Assembly (NCBI RefSeq): GCF_000325665.1
Contig: NC_019908.1
Span: 868,001-932,000 of the forward strand
Direction of reading: 5' to 3'
Source: Brachyspira pilosicoli P43/6/78
GTDB taxonomy: Bacteria; Spirochaetota; Brachyspiria; Brachyspirales; Brachyspiraceae
DNA length: 64,000 bases
Positions 54,745 through 64,000 of the stretch are shown in pieces. The first letter of the stretch is position 1. The number at the start of each line of letters is the position of its first letter. The translations under genes were made by a program, and so were the position numbers. The notes under the pieces were generated by a model that searched no databases, was not told where the DNA came from, and worked only from the letters and a program-made list of their open reading frames with translations.

Positions 54745-55562
54745 TTTTTTTCCTGATATAATTTTTTATTTAATTTATTGCTTTTAGTTTTTATAATTTC
54801 TCTCTCTTCTATTTTTATGTGGTCGCCATAAAACTTTGGAGGTCTATTAAAAAGAATATCGGCAAACATAAGTAATCTTGCACCAACTTCTCTTGGAAAT
54901 TGTCTTATTCTATATAGTTTTCTTACATTATCAGCACTATAGGCTATAGCATTAATCTTTTTTTCTCTAGCAATAAATACTGCCCTCTCATTGTGAAACG
55001 GCTGAGAGACTATAGTAAAATTAGTTAAATCAAAAACCCTATTTGCTCTTAATATAGAATCCCTTGTTCTAAAGCCGGCAAAATCTAAAAATATATGTCT
55101 TTTATCAACCCCAAGCTTTATTAAATCTAAACGCATCTGTCTAGGTTCATTGTAAGACCTATGCCTATTATCACCGCTTACTAGTATATATTTTACTTTG
55201 CCATTAGTATAAAGTTCATAAGCTGCATCCATTCTAAACTTAAAATACATATTTATTCTTCCGTCAGACAAATATTTACTTGTTCCTAATACCAAAGCAA
55301 CATCATTATATGGAATCTCTTCTATAGAATCATATATATATTTCTTTGAATAACTAGATACACTAAAATATGATATTAATGCTATAAAAACAAAAATAAT
55401 AACAAACTCTAAAATAAATTGATAAAAAGAGTAAATAGCTAGTAAAATATAATTAATTATTTTTAAAAATATATTATCATAATTTTTACTAATATAATTA
55501 AACTCATAGGCTATTAATTTTATTTTTTTTATATATTTATTTTTTAATCTGCTAAACACCAT
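54741..55562 (-). CDS. SanA/YdcF-like (DUF218) membrane-anchored protein
   Basis: Protein of the DUF218/ElyC-SanA-YdcF family, linked in other bacteria to envelope integrity and vancomycin sensitivity (273 aa). A membrane helix lies near residues 40-68. The family domain follows: DVALVLGTSKYLSDGRINMYFKFRMDAA, YTNGKVKYILVSGDNRHRSYNEPRQMRLDLI, FLDFAGFRTRDSILRANRVF and TIVSQPFHNERAVFIAREK. The longer reading (55571) starts with TTG; ATG at 55562 is more likely, although the ribosome binding site is weak. The end overlaps gltS. Confidence 0.9.
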   Translation of the reverse strand: MVFSRLKNKYIKKIKLIAYEFNYISKNYDNIFLKIINYILLAIYSFYQFILEFVIIFVFIALISYFSVSSYSKKYIYDSIEEIPYNDVALVLGTSKYLSDGRINMYFKFRMDAAYELYTNGKVKYILVSGDNRHRSYNEPRQMRLDLIKLGVDKRHIFLDFAGFRTRDSILRANRVFDLTNFTIVSQPFHNERAVFIAREKKINAIAYSADNVRKLYRIRQFPREVGARLLMFADILFNRPPKFYGDHIKIEEREIIKTKSNKLNKKLYQEKK

Positions 55563-55672
55563 GCTAAACAATACAAGTTATTATTTTTTTAATATTATCG
55601 TAAAAAATATAGGGAACTTTCCTTATAAATAATTCGTCTAATATTACATAATAAAACTCATTAGGATTGTTT

Positions 55673-55915
55673 ATGTTAAAAGCAATATATATATCTATAA
55701 TATCATTATTTTTACTCTCTTGCAGAGGAGTACCATATCATCATATTGGTCGTTTTGACGGACCTGGTCCTATGCCAGGAGGCCCAGTATTCTTCGATCA
55801 TTTCTTTGGAGTACATGGAATACTAAATATTATAATTAAAATTCTTATAATTGTTGTTTTAGTTTTAGCTATAAAATATATATACGACAAAAATAAAAAC
55901 AATAAAAAAGAATAG
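55673..55915 (+). CDS. Small predicted lipoprotein with C-terminal membrane helix
   Basis: An 80-residue protein I do not recognise. It has a lipoprotein-like start (MLKAIYISIISLFLLSC) and a short middle rich in His, Gly and Pro (VPYHHIGRFDGPGPMPGGPV, then FFDHFFGVHG). A second hydrophobic helix follows (ILNIIIKILIIVVLVLAIKYIY), with a Lys/Asn tail. The many His residues might bind metal. TTAGGA is 6 bases before the ATG at 55673 (the reading from TTG at 55667 is two codons longer). It lies alone between divergent and convergent neighbours. Confidence 0.7.
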   Translation: MLKAIYISIISLFLLSCRGVPYHHIGRFDGPGPMPGGPVFFDHFFGVHGILNIIIKILIIVVLVLAIKYIYDKNKNNKKE

Positions 55916-55928
55916 TTACAAAAATATT

Positions 55929-56805
55929 TTATCTATTATCCGGGTCAAATCTCTGTAGAAGCCTTATTAAAAAGTATGCTGCCAAAAACATTACAGCACA
56001 TAAAGCCCACTCAATGCCTTTTGGCATACCAGGGAAAACCTGTATAATAGAACCTAATACAAAACCTGATATTATTAAATAAGATGATTTTACATAATGC
56101 TCCATCCAATATTCAAGCAGTTTTGTAGTAAGCACAACTCCTAAAATACAACCTATAGCTAATGGAATTAAATATGGAAAATATAAATTATGAACGGCGT
56201 CAATAGTCTCTTTATATATTCCCAAAAGCAAAAACATATATGACACGCTTATACCAGGAAGTATCATTGCAATTGCCACAATTAATCCAGCAACTACAAG
56301 TATAGAATACATAAATGTTTCACTTCTATTGCCGTTTCCGCTAAAAAAGCCTTCTGGTATCATTGATATTAAATACACTATAGCAGCTCCCAATAAAATA
56401 TATACAATACTTAAAAAATCAAATTTATAGGATTTGGTTTTATTGTATACAGTATTAAATCCTCCAAGTGCTGCACCCATAAAAAAGAAAGAAGATACCG
56501 TATAATATTTTTCTATTAAGTTTGATAAAGGTTTTGAAATTATCACCATTCCTAAAACAGAGCCTACACAAAAAAATATTAAAAACAAAAAGTTTAGTTT
56601 ATTTTTTGAAATATAGCTTTCTATTTTTTGAGAAAGTTAGTATACCGCTTAAAGAAGCTATTAATTTATCGTATATTCCAAGTATCATAGCCATAGTGCC
56701 TCCGCTGAAACCCGGTACAAGCATTGAAGCTCCTATTATAAAGCCTTTAATAATTGTGTATATATAATTGCCTATAATTTTCATTATTTTTAATAAACCT
56801 CTCAT
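55929..56805 (-). CDS. DUF368 family membrane protein, frame broken by one extra base
   Basis: DUF368 proteins are polytopic membrane proteins; recent work on relatives proposes undecaprenyl-phosphate or lipid translocation (PopT), which I mention only as a possibility. The N-terminal part has YTIIKGFIIGASMLVPGFSGGTMAMILGIYDKLIASLSG, the family signature, and ends after LYFKK. The C-terminal part begins FLFLIFFCVGSVLGMV and repeats the motif as MILPGISVSYMFLLLGIYKETIDA. Removing one A from the A6 run (T6 at 56602-56607) restores LYFKNKLNFLFLIFF and 291 residues. ATG at 56805 is preferred over TTG at 56808. Confidence 0.88.
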
Positions 56806-57057
56806 CAATTTCTAACTACATAGTTTTTATACTTTATTTTGGAAAGTGATAATATATTAACAAACAATTTTAATCAAGTATTTTTTTTACATTTTATTTA
56901 CATTTTTTACAATAAAAACATATATCTTTTTATTGTTCTTTATAATATATAATATTACTATTTTTTACATAATATGTGTTAAAATAATAATTAATTATTT
57001 TACTTGAATATTTTTTTATATATAAATATAATTATTATAATTTTTATATATAAAAAA

Positions 57058-60000
57058 ATGAAAAAGTTTATATTATTTATAATAAATAAACCTACTACAG
57101 TATCTGTTACTTTAGTTTCTATATTTATAATAGGATTTGTAAGTATATCTAAATTAAAAGTAGATTATTTACCGAATATGGAGATTCCTATTATAAGCGT
57201 AAAAACAGTATACGAAAACTCTGCTCCGGAAGAAGTTGAAAAAAACGTTACAAGAATAATAGAAAGTGCAATATCTTCAGTAAATAATGTAAAAAACATA
57301 AAATCAAAATCAAAAGAATCAGAATCAAATGTAGAAATAGAGTTTAATTGGGGAACTGATTTACAAACTGCAGCAGATGACATCAGAGAAGCAATAGATA
57401 TGATAAGAAGTGAGCTTCCTGATGATGTTGATAATCCAAATATTTCAAAGTTTTCAAGCGATGCTAGTCCTATAATGGAGATAGCATTTTTTGGTATTGA
57501 TAATTTAAGTGCATTATATGATTTAATAGACAGCAGAATACTCACATCATTAGAGCAAATTGAAGGAGTAGCACAAACAGAGATAAGAGGCGGACTTAAA
57601 AAAACTATTTATGTGGATATAAACCTAAATAGATTAAATGCCTATTTTATAAATATTAATGATATAGTAAAAACTCTTTCTATAGAAAATCAAAATATAG
57701 TTGGAGGTCAAACATATGAAGGCGTTTATAAATATGGAATAAGAACCAAAGGAGAGTTTAAAAATATAAATGATATAGAAAATGTAGTAGTAGCTTTAAA
57801 AAATAATATATTTCCTGTAAAAATAAGAGATATAGCAAATGTGTATGAATATTATGATGATGAAGCAGAGATAGTAAGGATTAATGGTCAAAAAGCAGTA
57901 AGTGTAGCTATAACAAAAGAATCTGGTGCTAATATCATACAAATATCAAGAGATGTAAATAAAAGATTAGAAACAATGGATTTGCCTTATGGAGTATATT
58001 ATAAAGTATTATTCAATAGCTCTGATACAATCAATAACTCAATAAAAAATGTAATAAGTACAATATGGCAAGGAGCTTTATTTGCAATAATAATTCTTAT
58101 GATATATTTATGGGATATAAAAAGCGTAATCATAATATCAATATCAATACCCATATCCGTAATAACAACATTTATATTAATGTATTTTTTGGATATATCA
58201 ATAAATATTATATCTCTTTCAGGGTTAGTTCTTGGTGTTGGAATGATGCTTGATAACTCTATAGTAGTGCTTGAAAATATTTTTATACATAATAAAGATT
58301 CTAATAATATAATAGATAATATAAAAGCCTCTGTAAATGGTGCTAGTGAAGTTTCTATAGCAATAACAGCATCAACTCTAACAAGCGTATCCGTTTTTTT
58401 GCCGTTTCTATTTGTAAAAGGTCAAGTGGAGCAAATGTTTAGTGATTTATGTTTAACAGTATCAATATCTCTATTAACTTCTCTTTTTGTTGCCATTACA
58501 ATAGTGCCTTTGCTTGCTTCGAGAATTAAAAACAATAATTTTAAGTTTACAAAATTAGAGTCATTTTTTCAAAATAATATTCACAGCAAAACAGAAAAGT
58601 TTTATTTAACACTATTATCATTAGTGATGAAAAACAAAAGAAAATCATTTTTAATTAATATTTTCAGTATTATTTTCTTTGCTAATATTAATGCTTATAA
58701 AAATACCCAAAGAAGGATACCCTGTGTCTGATGCCGGCACTATAATATCAAGACTAAGAATGCCTGTTGGTACAAGAGTGCAATTTACAGATTTGTTTAT
58801 TGACAGAATGGAAGATGATATAGAAAACAGCGTTGGAGAGAATATAGATTATTATGAAACAAGAGTAAGAACAGGAAGGAATGAACATCATGGAGAGGTG
58901 AGAGTAAAATTAATAGACAGAGAAAAAGGAAGAGATAAAGATATTAACTATTATATAGAAGAGATAAGAAATAAAGTAAATGGATACCCAGGAAGAATAG
59001 AATTAAACTCAGAAAATGTGGCAATGGGAAAACCTAAAGATTATAGCTCTATTATAATAGAATTAGTCGGAGATAATTTAGATATTGGTTATGATGTGGC
59101 AAGCAATGTTATTAATGCAGTTTCTAAAGTAGAAGGAATAAGAAATGTGCTTATAAAAGAAGATGACTCTAATCATGAAATATTATTTACTATAAATAGA
59201 GATTTAATATCAAAAATAGGAATTAGCTTAGATACTATAGGAAGCATAATTCGTACTTCTTTTAGCGGAACTGTTGCAAGTACTATGACATTAGAAAACT
59301 CTTTATATATAGATTCTGATATAGTAGTAAGACTTGAAGACAGTACAAGAGAAAATATAGACGGTGTATACAAATTAATGATACCAACAGGAACAAACAT
59401 TATACCAATATCTTCTGTGGTAAAAATATCTAAATCAACAGGTCCTACAGAAATAAATAGAAAAAATGATAATAGAATAATAGAAATAACAGCAAGTTCA
59501 TATGGAAGGGCTGTAAACGAGATAATAGCAGATATAAAAAAAGAATTAAATAATATATATATACCAAGCGGATTTTTAATAAATTTTTCAGGCGATTATG
59601 AGGATATGCAGGAATCTTTTCAGCAATTATTAGTGTCATTAATAATGGCTATAGTATTTGTTTATGCGATAATAGCAGGTCAATTTGAATCATATATAAC
59701 GCCTTTTGTAATATCATTATCTGTGCCTTTTGCTTTGTTTGGAGCATTAATATTTCTTTATATTGGCGGTGAAACTTTAAACGTATATAGTGCAATAGGT
59801 ATTATAATGCTTGTTGGTATAGTTGTAAACAATGGAATAGTTTTAATAGATTATATGAATAAAGTTGTACTAGAAGAAAATATTTCTTGGAATGAATCAG
59901 CTTTGAGAGCTTGTAAGAGAAGATTAAAACCTGTGCTTATGACTTCTTTAACTACTATTTTGGGTATGCTTCCTATGATGTTAAAAGTAGGAAACGGCAC

Positions 60001-60133
60001 AGAGATGTATAAACCACTGGCTACTGCTGTTTGCGGAGGACTTTTATTTTCTACAGTATTTACTCTTATAATAATACCTGCAGTATATTCTAGTTTTAGA
60101 AATAGATTTAATATAAAAAGAGAATATGATTAA
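57058..60133 (+). CDS. RND family efflux transporter permease (AcrB/HAE1 type), frame broken by one extra base
   Basis: Inner-membrane pump of the resistance-nodulation-division family, proton-driven. The first piece has helix 1 (MKKFILFIINKPTTVSVTLVS), the porter domain with YENSAPEEVEKNVTRIIE, and helices 2-6 with SGLVLGVGMMLDNSIVVLENI (the proton-relay Asp region) and FLPFLFVKGQVEQMF. The second piece carries LPKEGYP-like IPKEGYPVSDAG, PFALFGALIFLYIGGETLNVYSAIGIIMLVGIVVNNGIVLIDYMN and RRLKPVLMTSLTTILGMLPMML. The shift lies near 58673-58680; removing one T gives a normal 1024 residues. No adaptor (MFP) or TolC gene is adjacent. The ATG at 57058 is preferred over TTG at 57004. Confidence 0.92.
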
Positions 60134-60224
60134 ATAAAATTCACTGTAGTTAACATACTTCATAAATTTATAAATAAAACTTTCGATAATTATTAAACTA
60201 CTATATTATTGAAAGGGTTTGTTT

Positions 60225-61148
60225 ATGGAAAATCAATTAAAAAGAATAGAGGCTAATGAGTTAGAAAATCTATTAGAAGAGTTTGCTGATTATTTACAAA
60301 CTTTAAATTATGCCGCTCATACAATCAATAGTTATACTAAAGATTTAAAAGAATATATAAAATTCTTAGAAGATAATAATATAGACTTTAACGATGCTAC
60401 TCACTACACTATAAGAGATTATTTTGCATCATTAAAAAATAAAAAATTAAAAAATGCAACAACTTCAAGACATCTCTCTTCTATAAAGAAGTTCTATAAA
60501 TATTTAATAAGAAACGGTTACTCAGATAAAACTAGAATAATAAACATGAAAAGCCCTAAAAGAGAAGAGCATATAGCTAAGTTTTTATCGCTCAATGATA
60601 TAGATAAAATACTAGAAATAGATGATGAAAATGATTTTACTATTATAAGAGATAAAATGATGGCTATATTTATGTATGCTATAGGTTTAAGAGCTTCAGA
60701 ATTAATATCTATTAAGCTTAACATGATGCATAAAGGCTCTACTACTTTAAGAATACTTGGTAAAGGTTCAAAGGTAAGAGAGATACCATTAATACCTATA
60801 ATATATGATAATTGGGATTTGTATATGCAAAAAAGAGCAATTATACAAAGAGAATATGGCTCTAACAATAATTATTTGTTTGTAAACAGATTTGGAAAAC
60901 CTATAAGCGATAGAAGCGTTAGAAACTCAATGAAAAGACTTATGAGAATGGCTAATATAAGTGTAGATTTTTCTCCGCACACTTTAAGACATACATTTGC
61001 CACACATCTTTTAAATAATGATGCCGAAATTAGAGGTGTTCAAGAATTATTAGGTCATGAAAGCATATCAACAACTCAAAGATATACTCATGTTACAAAT
61101 GATAGGCTTTTTGAAGTATACAATAGAGCTCATCCGCATTCAAAATAA
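60225..61148 (+). CDS. xerD: Tyrosine recombinase of the XerC/XerD family
   Basis: Site-specific recombinase that probably resolves chromosome dimers at dif (307 aa from ATG at 60225, which has AAAGGG seven bases upstream; TTG at 60219 is rejected). The N-terminal SAM-like DNA-binding domain (FADYLQTLNYAAHTINSYTKDLKEY ... SSIKKFYKYL) precedes the catalytic domain. The catalytic set is visible: Arg in GLRASELISI, Lys in LGKGSKVREIPL, HTLRHTFATHLL (H-x-x-R), His in LGHESISTTQRYTHV, and the nucleophile Tyr in that motif. XerC versus XerD cannot be told apart by eye. It appears chromosomal, with no phage genes around. Confidence 0.9.
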   Translation: MENQLKRIEANELENLLEEFADYLQTLNYAAHTINSYTKDLKEYIKFLEDNNIDFNDATHYTIRDYFASLKNKKLKNATTSRHLSSIKKFYKYLIRNGYSDKTRIINMKSPKREEHIAKFLSLNDIDKILEIDDENDFTIIRDKMMAIFMYAIGLRASELISIKLNMMHKGSTTLRILGKGSKVREIPLIPIIYDNWDLYMQKRAIIQREYGSNNNYLFVNRFGKPISDRSVRNSMKRLMRMANISVDFSPHTLRHTFATHLLNNDAEIRGVQELLGHESISTTQRYTHVTNDRLFEVYNRAHPHSK

Positions 61149-61243
61149 AATATACAAATAGAAAATTACTTGATTTTTTGGAATCTTTTTTATATAATTA
61201 ACATATTAAAGTTAATTAATAAAAAATCTTTGAGGATAAATAA

Positions 61244-62714
61244 ATGTCATCTAATAAAAAAATAGTAATCAAAAAAAAGAAGTCCTGTAGTTAAAACTTT
61301 GCAATGGCTTGGAGTATCTGCTGTATCCATTTTACTTATAGTATATTTTTTGGTAATAGATACTAGAGGAAGTCAGAAAACTCCTACTATAGGTTCTGTA
61401 AACGGTACTCCTATATACTATACTTCTACAAGTCCTTATGGTAAAGCTTTTAGAGAGATAGAAAACTATTATCAGCAATTTGGAATACCAATGAATGCTG
61501 ATATATATGCCAATATAGAAGATTTAGCTTTTAGAAGAGCTGTTACTACTATACTTTTAGATGATTTAGCAGCAAAAAATATAACTGTAAGCGATAAAAT
61601 AATACTTCAATATATGCAAAGCCAATTTATAGACAGCAATGGTAATTATAACCAAATGGCTTATGATGCTTTTATTAAAAATACTCCTCAATCAGAAAAA
61701 ATTAGAATAGAAAAAGATTTAAAAGAAACTGTTATGGCTCAAACTATAGCTTTAGAGTTATTTAATAGTGTTAAAATTAATTCTTTAGAACTAGAAAGAC
61801 AATATATAAAAAATCTCACAAAAAGAGATATTGAAATGCTTTATATTGATGCTTCTGAGATAGTAAAAAATGCTGATATACTTGAAACAGATATAGACAA
61901 ATATTTTAATGATAATAAAACTAATTTTGTACAGGCTGACATATCTTGGATACTTCTTGCTAATGCTAAAGATGCTGAAAATGTATATAAAACATTAAAA
62001 AATGATATCACTTTATTTGACAAAACTGTAGCAGAAAAAAGTATTTATACAAATGACTATCATTTAGGATATGTTACAAGAATGGAAATAGATAAAAACA
62101 TAGCTGACAGAGTATTTACAAACACACAAATTACTACTAATACCCTACTCTCTCCTATCAATGTTAATGGGGTTTACTATGTTGTATTAGTTAATGATAT
62201 AAGACTTCCAGAAAAATACACCGATGTTAATTCTGGAGTTTTAAGAGACAGTTATTTAAATGATAATCTTAAAGTATTAGTTGAAGCAGAAAAATCTAAA
62301 CAAGTAGAAATATTGAAAAATGCTGTTGCAAATAACAATAATTTTGCAGCTTTAAATAACAATAATAATATTAAATACTACAAATCTTCAGCACCATTTT
62401 ATTATTCTCAAGGTTTTATAAATTCTACTGATAAAAATGTTATACCAGATTCATCTAGCCCTATATTTAACAGCACTGTATTTTCTTTGAATGTAGGAGA
62501 TAAAAGCGAGGTTATAAAATTAAACAATGGTGTCGCTGTTATAAAGGTTTTATCAGAAGAGAAAGCTGATATAAACAGATTAGCATCATTAGATACAGCT
62601 CAAAAAAATGCAGCAAGAAAAGAATTATTAAATGCATCTGTTGCTAATATTTCTATAGAATGGGAAAATAGAAGTATGGAAGATGCTAAAATAAAAAGAC
62701 ATAAAGTAAGATAA
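61244..62714 (+). CDS. SurA/PpiD-like periplasmic chaperone (peptidyl-prolyl isomerase family), frame broken by one extra base
   Basis: Predicted inner-membrane-anchored periplasmic folding factor. A short basic start (MSSNKKIVIKK) leads to one helix (WLGVSAVSILLIVYFLVID) and a SurA/PpiD-type N-terminal domain with GSVNGTPIYY and helices to about residue 200. A PPIase-like segment follows (DIEMLYIDASEIVKNAD ... LLSPINVNGVYYVVLVND) and a second repeat with FSLNVGDKSEVIKLNNGVAVIKVL. The A8 run at 61271-61278 breaks the frame after 16 codons. With seven A's it reads VIKKRSPVVKTLQWLG and gives 489 residues. AGGA precedes the ATG at 61244. Confidence 0.82.
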
Positions 62715-62728
62715 AATTAGGGGTATTT

Positions 62729-63049
62729 ATGTTTGATAATAACGTACATTATATAAGAAAAGAATTAGAATCTATATACAATGTTGTAGTAGAGCATTTA
62801 GGTAAAGAGTTATTAAGCAAAGAGATAAAAAAGCTTGAATATGAGCCTAAATTAGACAGAATAAATATCAATGATTTTATTTTTATAAGACTTACATTTG
62901 AAAACAAAGAAGACCATAAAGAATTATTTTATGAGATATATATAGAAGATGAAAACGGTAATGCCTTAGAAAACTCAATGATAAATGTAGAGCGTCCGTT
63001 CTCTAAACTTGTAGATAAAATAGATTATCTTATAAAACTAGATTATTAA
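62729..63049 (+). CDS. Conserved-looking small cytoplasmic protein, function unknown
   Basis: 106 residues with no family I recognise. No signal peptide or membrane helix is seen. Strongly charged (Glu/Lys/Asp), it is predicted to be an alpha/beta domain: helix NNVHYIRKELESIYNVVVEHL, strands RININDFIFIRLTFENKE and FYEIYIEDENGNALE, then a C-terminal helix FSKLVDKIDYLIKL. A strong AGGGG site precedes the ATG. It lies 14 bases after the SurA-like gene, so the two are co-transcribed, which hints at a link to the same folding or envelope process. Confidence 0.8.
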   Translation: MFDNNVHYIRKELESIYNVVVEHLGKELLSKEIKKLEYEPKLDRININDFIFIRLTFENKEDHKELFYEIYIEDENGNALENSMINVERPFSKLVDKIDYLIKLDY

Positions 63050-63198
63050 TTATTTTGTAGTATAGTTTTATATATACTTATCTAAAGAGTATATTAATAA
63101 ATATTTATGTTGTTTTTAGTTTAATAATTTATATTATATATAAAATAATATTATTTTCTTAATTTACACTTTGGCTAAACGTAATAGAAAAACTTAAA

Positions 63199-63415
63199 TA
63201 TTTGCACTTTCGCGAAGCGTGCCTAAATGGCAAAAACTTTAACGAATTCCGCAAAGCGAATGCGGGAAAAAGTAGAATAAAACAAATACATATATTAATA
63301 TAAAAAAATATTTGTTTAAATTAACATTTGCAGGGCTTTGCCCTTAATGAAGTACACACCGTGCAGCACCCTACTTCTTTTGCTGCCGCAAAGAAGCAAA
63401 AAGGCTGCATTTTTA
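63199..63415 (+). repeat. Repeat copy R6: modules B and A
   Basis: In the gap 63050-63583. Module B at 63199-63275 (TTGCACTTTCGCGAAGCGTG, then CGAATTCCGCAAAGCGAATG). Module A at 63329-63415 (GCAGGGCTTTGCCC, then CTTCTTTTGCTGCCGCAAAG, a perfect hairpin core). Order is B then A, unlike R1. The rest of the gap is AT-rich, ending in the terminator of the next, minus-strand gene. Confidence 0.7.
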
Positions 63416-63525
63416 TGGAATATATCTACAAACATATATTATTATTTAATATATATTCATAATCAGTAAAATTAAAACAACATAAATATTTATTAAAGCA
63501 AATAATAATATAGTTTTAAGTATGC

Positions 63526-63561
63526 AATAAAAAAGGCTTAAGGAGTAATTCCCTAAGCCTC
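63526..63561 (-). terminator. Terminator of the partial minus-strand gene at the window end
   Basis: On the minus strand, AGGCTTAGGGA and CTCCTTAAGCCT form a stem with minor mismatches, followed by TTTTTTATT (plus-strand A-run at 63528-63534). Confidence 0.7.
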
Positions 63562-63583
63562 TAAAACTATTTATAAAAGTAAA

Positions 63584-64000
63584 TCATTTTGCTTTTACAG
63601 ATAACACATATTTATCGCCATAAGCTCTAGGAGAGTTGTTTGCAATATCTTTTATTAATTGTTGTAACTCTCTTGATACTTCATCTCTAGTGTCACCATC
63701 AACAATATATAGAGTATCTTCATCTGCTAAATAATAAGCTTCAAATTCAGTATCTCTATCATTATCATTCATTTCTTTATTTTGAACTATACAAGCATTT
63801 CTACTTTTTTCACCTGATAAATTTGCTATACTTCCATCGTTAACAGTAATATCAGCAATCCAAGTTAATGTAGAATATTCATCTCTTCCGTCTAATACAC
63901 CATTTTCATATTCTCTTTGAACCATTTTTGAACTAGGGTCAAAGAATATAAAAGTTTCTTCTGTTTCTAATTTACCATCATCATAATCACTTTCTGATTG
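63584..64000 (-). CDS. Unknown protein, 5' end beyond the window
   Basis: The frame is open from base 64000 (QSESDYDDGKLETEE...) to the stop at 63584, so the visible 138 residues are only the C-terminal part. The text is acidic and Thr/Ser-rich with beta-strand-like units: ETFIFFDPSSKMVQREYENG, YSTLTWIADITVNDGSIANL, AYYLADEDTLYIVDGD, ending NSPRAYGDKYVLSVKAK. WIADITVNDGSI recalls repeats in FMN-binding-domain or spirochaete surface proteins, but the match is too weak to name. An apparent internal start at 63925 is not the real start. Followed by a terminator. Confidence 0.75.
   Translation of the reverse strand, partial: QSESDYDDGKLETEETFIFFDPSSKMVQREYENGVLDGRDEYSTLTWIADITVNDGSIANLSGEKSRNACIVQNKEMNDNDRDTEFEAYYLADEDTLYIVDGDTRDEVSRELQQLIKDIANNSPRAYGDKYVLSVKAK

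Noticed and set aside
60225-61148. Xer recombinase as the integrase of a mobile island
   Set aside because: Neighbours are ordinary chromosomal genes, no tRNA attachment site or phage genes are near, and the protein looks like XerC/XerD.
1-64000. CRISPR array, prophage or transposase-bearing IS
   Set aside because: No regularly spaced repeats, no cas, phage structural or transposase genes are seen anywhere in the window.

Overview
The window is AT-rich chromosomal DNA from a spirochaete, most probably Brachyspira. The basis is the very low G+C, flagellar export genes (fliP, fliQ) in a genome full of lipoproteins with loose lipoboxes, and the style of the proteins (Lys/Asn/Ile-rich, many TAA stops). 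The genus is inferred from protein recognition, not from a search. Almost everything is chromosomal housekeeping. I see no prophage, insertion sequence with a transposase, CRISPR array or plasmid module.

Layout. 1-2.6 kb: fliQ (cut by the window edge), fliP, a GNAT acetyltransferase and a TauE/SafE permease. 3.1-8.6 kb: RNase P RNA, two paralogous MTA/SAH nucleosidases (one a predicted lipoprotein) around a fumarate-reductase-type flavoprotein, then ptsI and a lipoprotein. 10-14.7 kb: pta, radA and a GldG-like protein on the minus strand. 14.9-23 kb: tRNA-Phe, an RluA-type pseudouridine synthase, an MtnA/eIF2B-family isomerase, a YggS protein, tsaE, a BatD-like protein, mnmE and an M19 dipeptidase. 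23-29.5 kb: a JAB-DinG fusion helicase and a 1106-residue DUF4132 protein. 29.6-37.5 kb: a Gfo/Idh oxidoreductase, ferrochelatase, a beta-propeller-like lipoprotein divergent from an Rrf2 regulator, a Crp/Fnr regulator divergent from a 4Fe-4S protein, dxr and a DUF815 ATPase. 37.5-44.6 kb: an oppBCDF operon running into two large paralogous membrane proteins. 44.8-56.8 kb: dnaE, tRNA-Asn, a PP2C phosphatase, DUF486, a degenerate murB, murC, an HldE/RfaE2-type nucleotidyltransferase, gltS, a SanA-like protein and a DUF368 protein. 57-64 kb: an RND pump, a Xer recombinase, a SurA/PpiD-like chaperone, a small unknown protein and a partial unknown protein.

Two window-wide patterns stand out. First, eight genes (radA, the Crp/Fnr regulator, one membrane paralogue, oppF, oppD, the DUF368 gene, the RND gene and the SurA-like gene) have their frame broken by exactly one surplus base, most often in an A/T run. 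Each total length is one base over a multiple of three. This points to sequence error, or to transcriptional slippage, more than to eight independent gene deaths. Second, every gene-free gap longer than 300 bases holds copies of one modular palindromic repeat (modules A and B below). One copy is bounded by a 23-base inverted repeat, like a small non-autonomous mobile element.

Cell-biological themes: peptidoglycan and envelope work (murB/murC, SanA, HldE-like, dxr), peptide and glutamate uptake (opp, gltS), MTA/SAH salvage (two nucleosidases and an MtnA-like isomerase, scattered), and iron/redox control (hemH, Rrf2, Crp/Fnr with an Fe-S protein).
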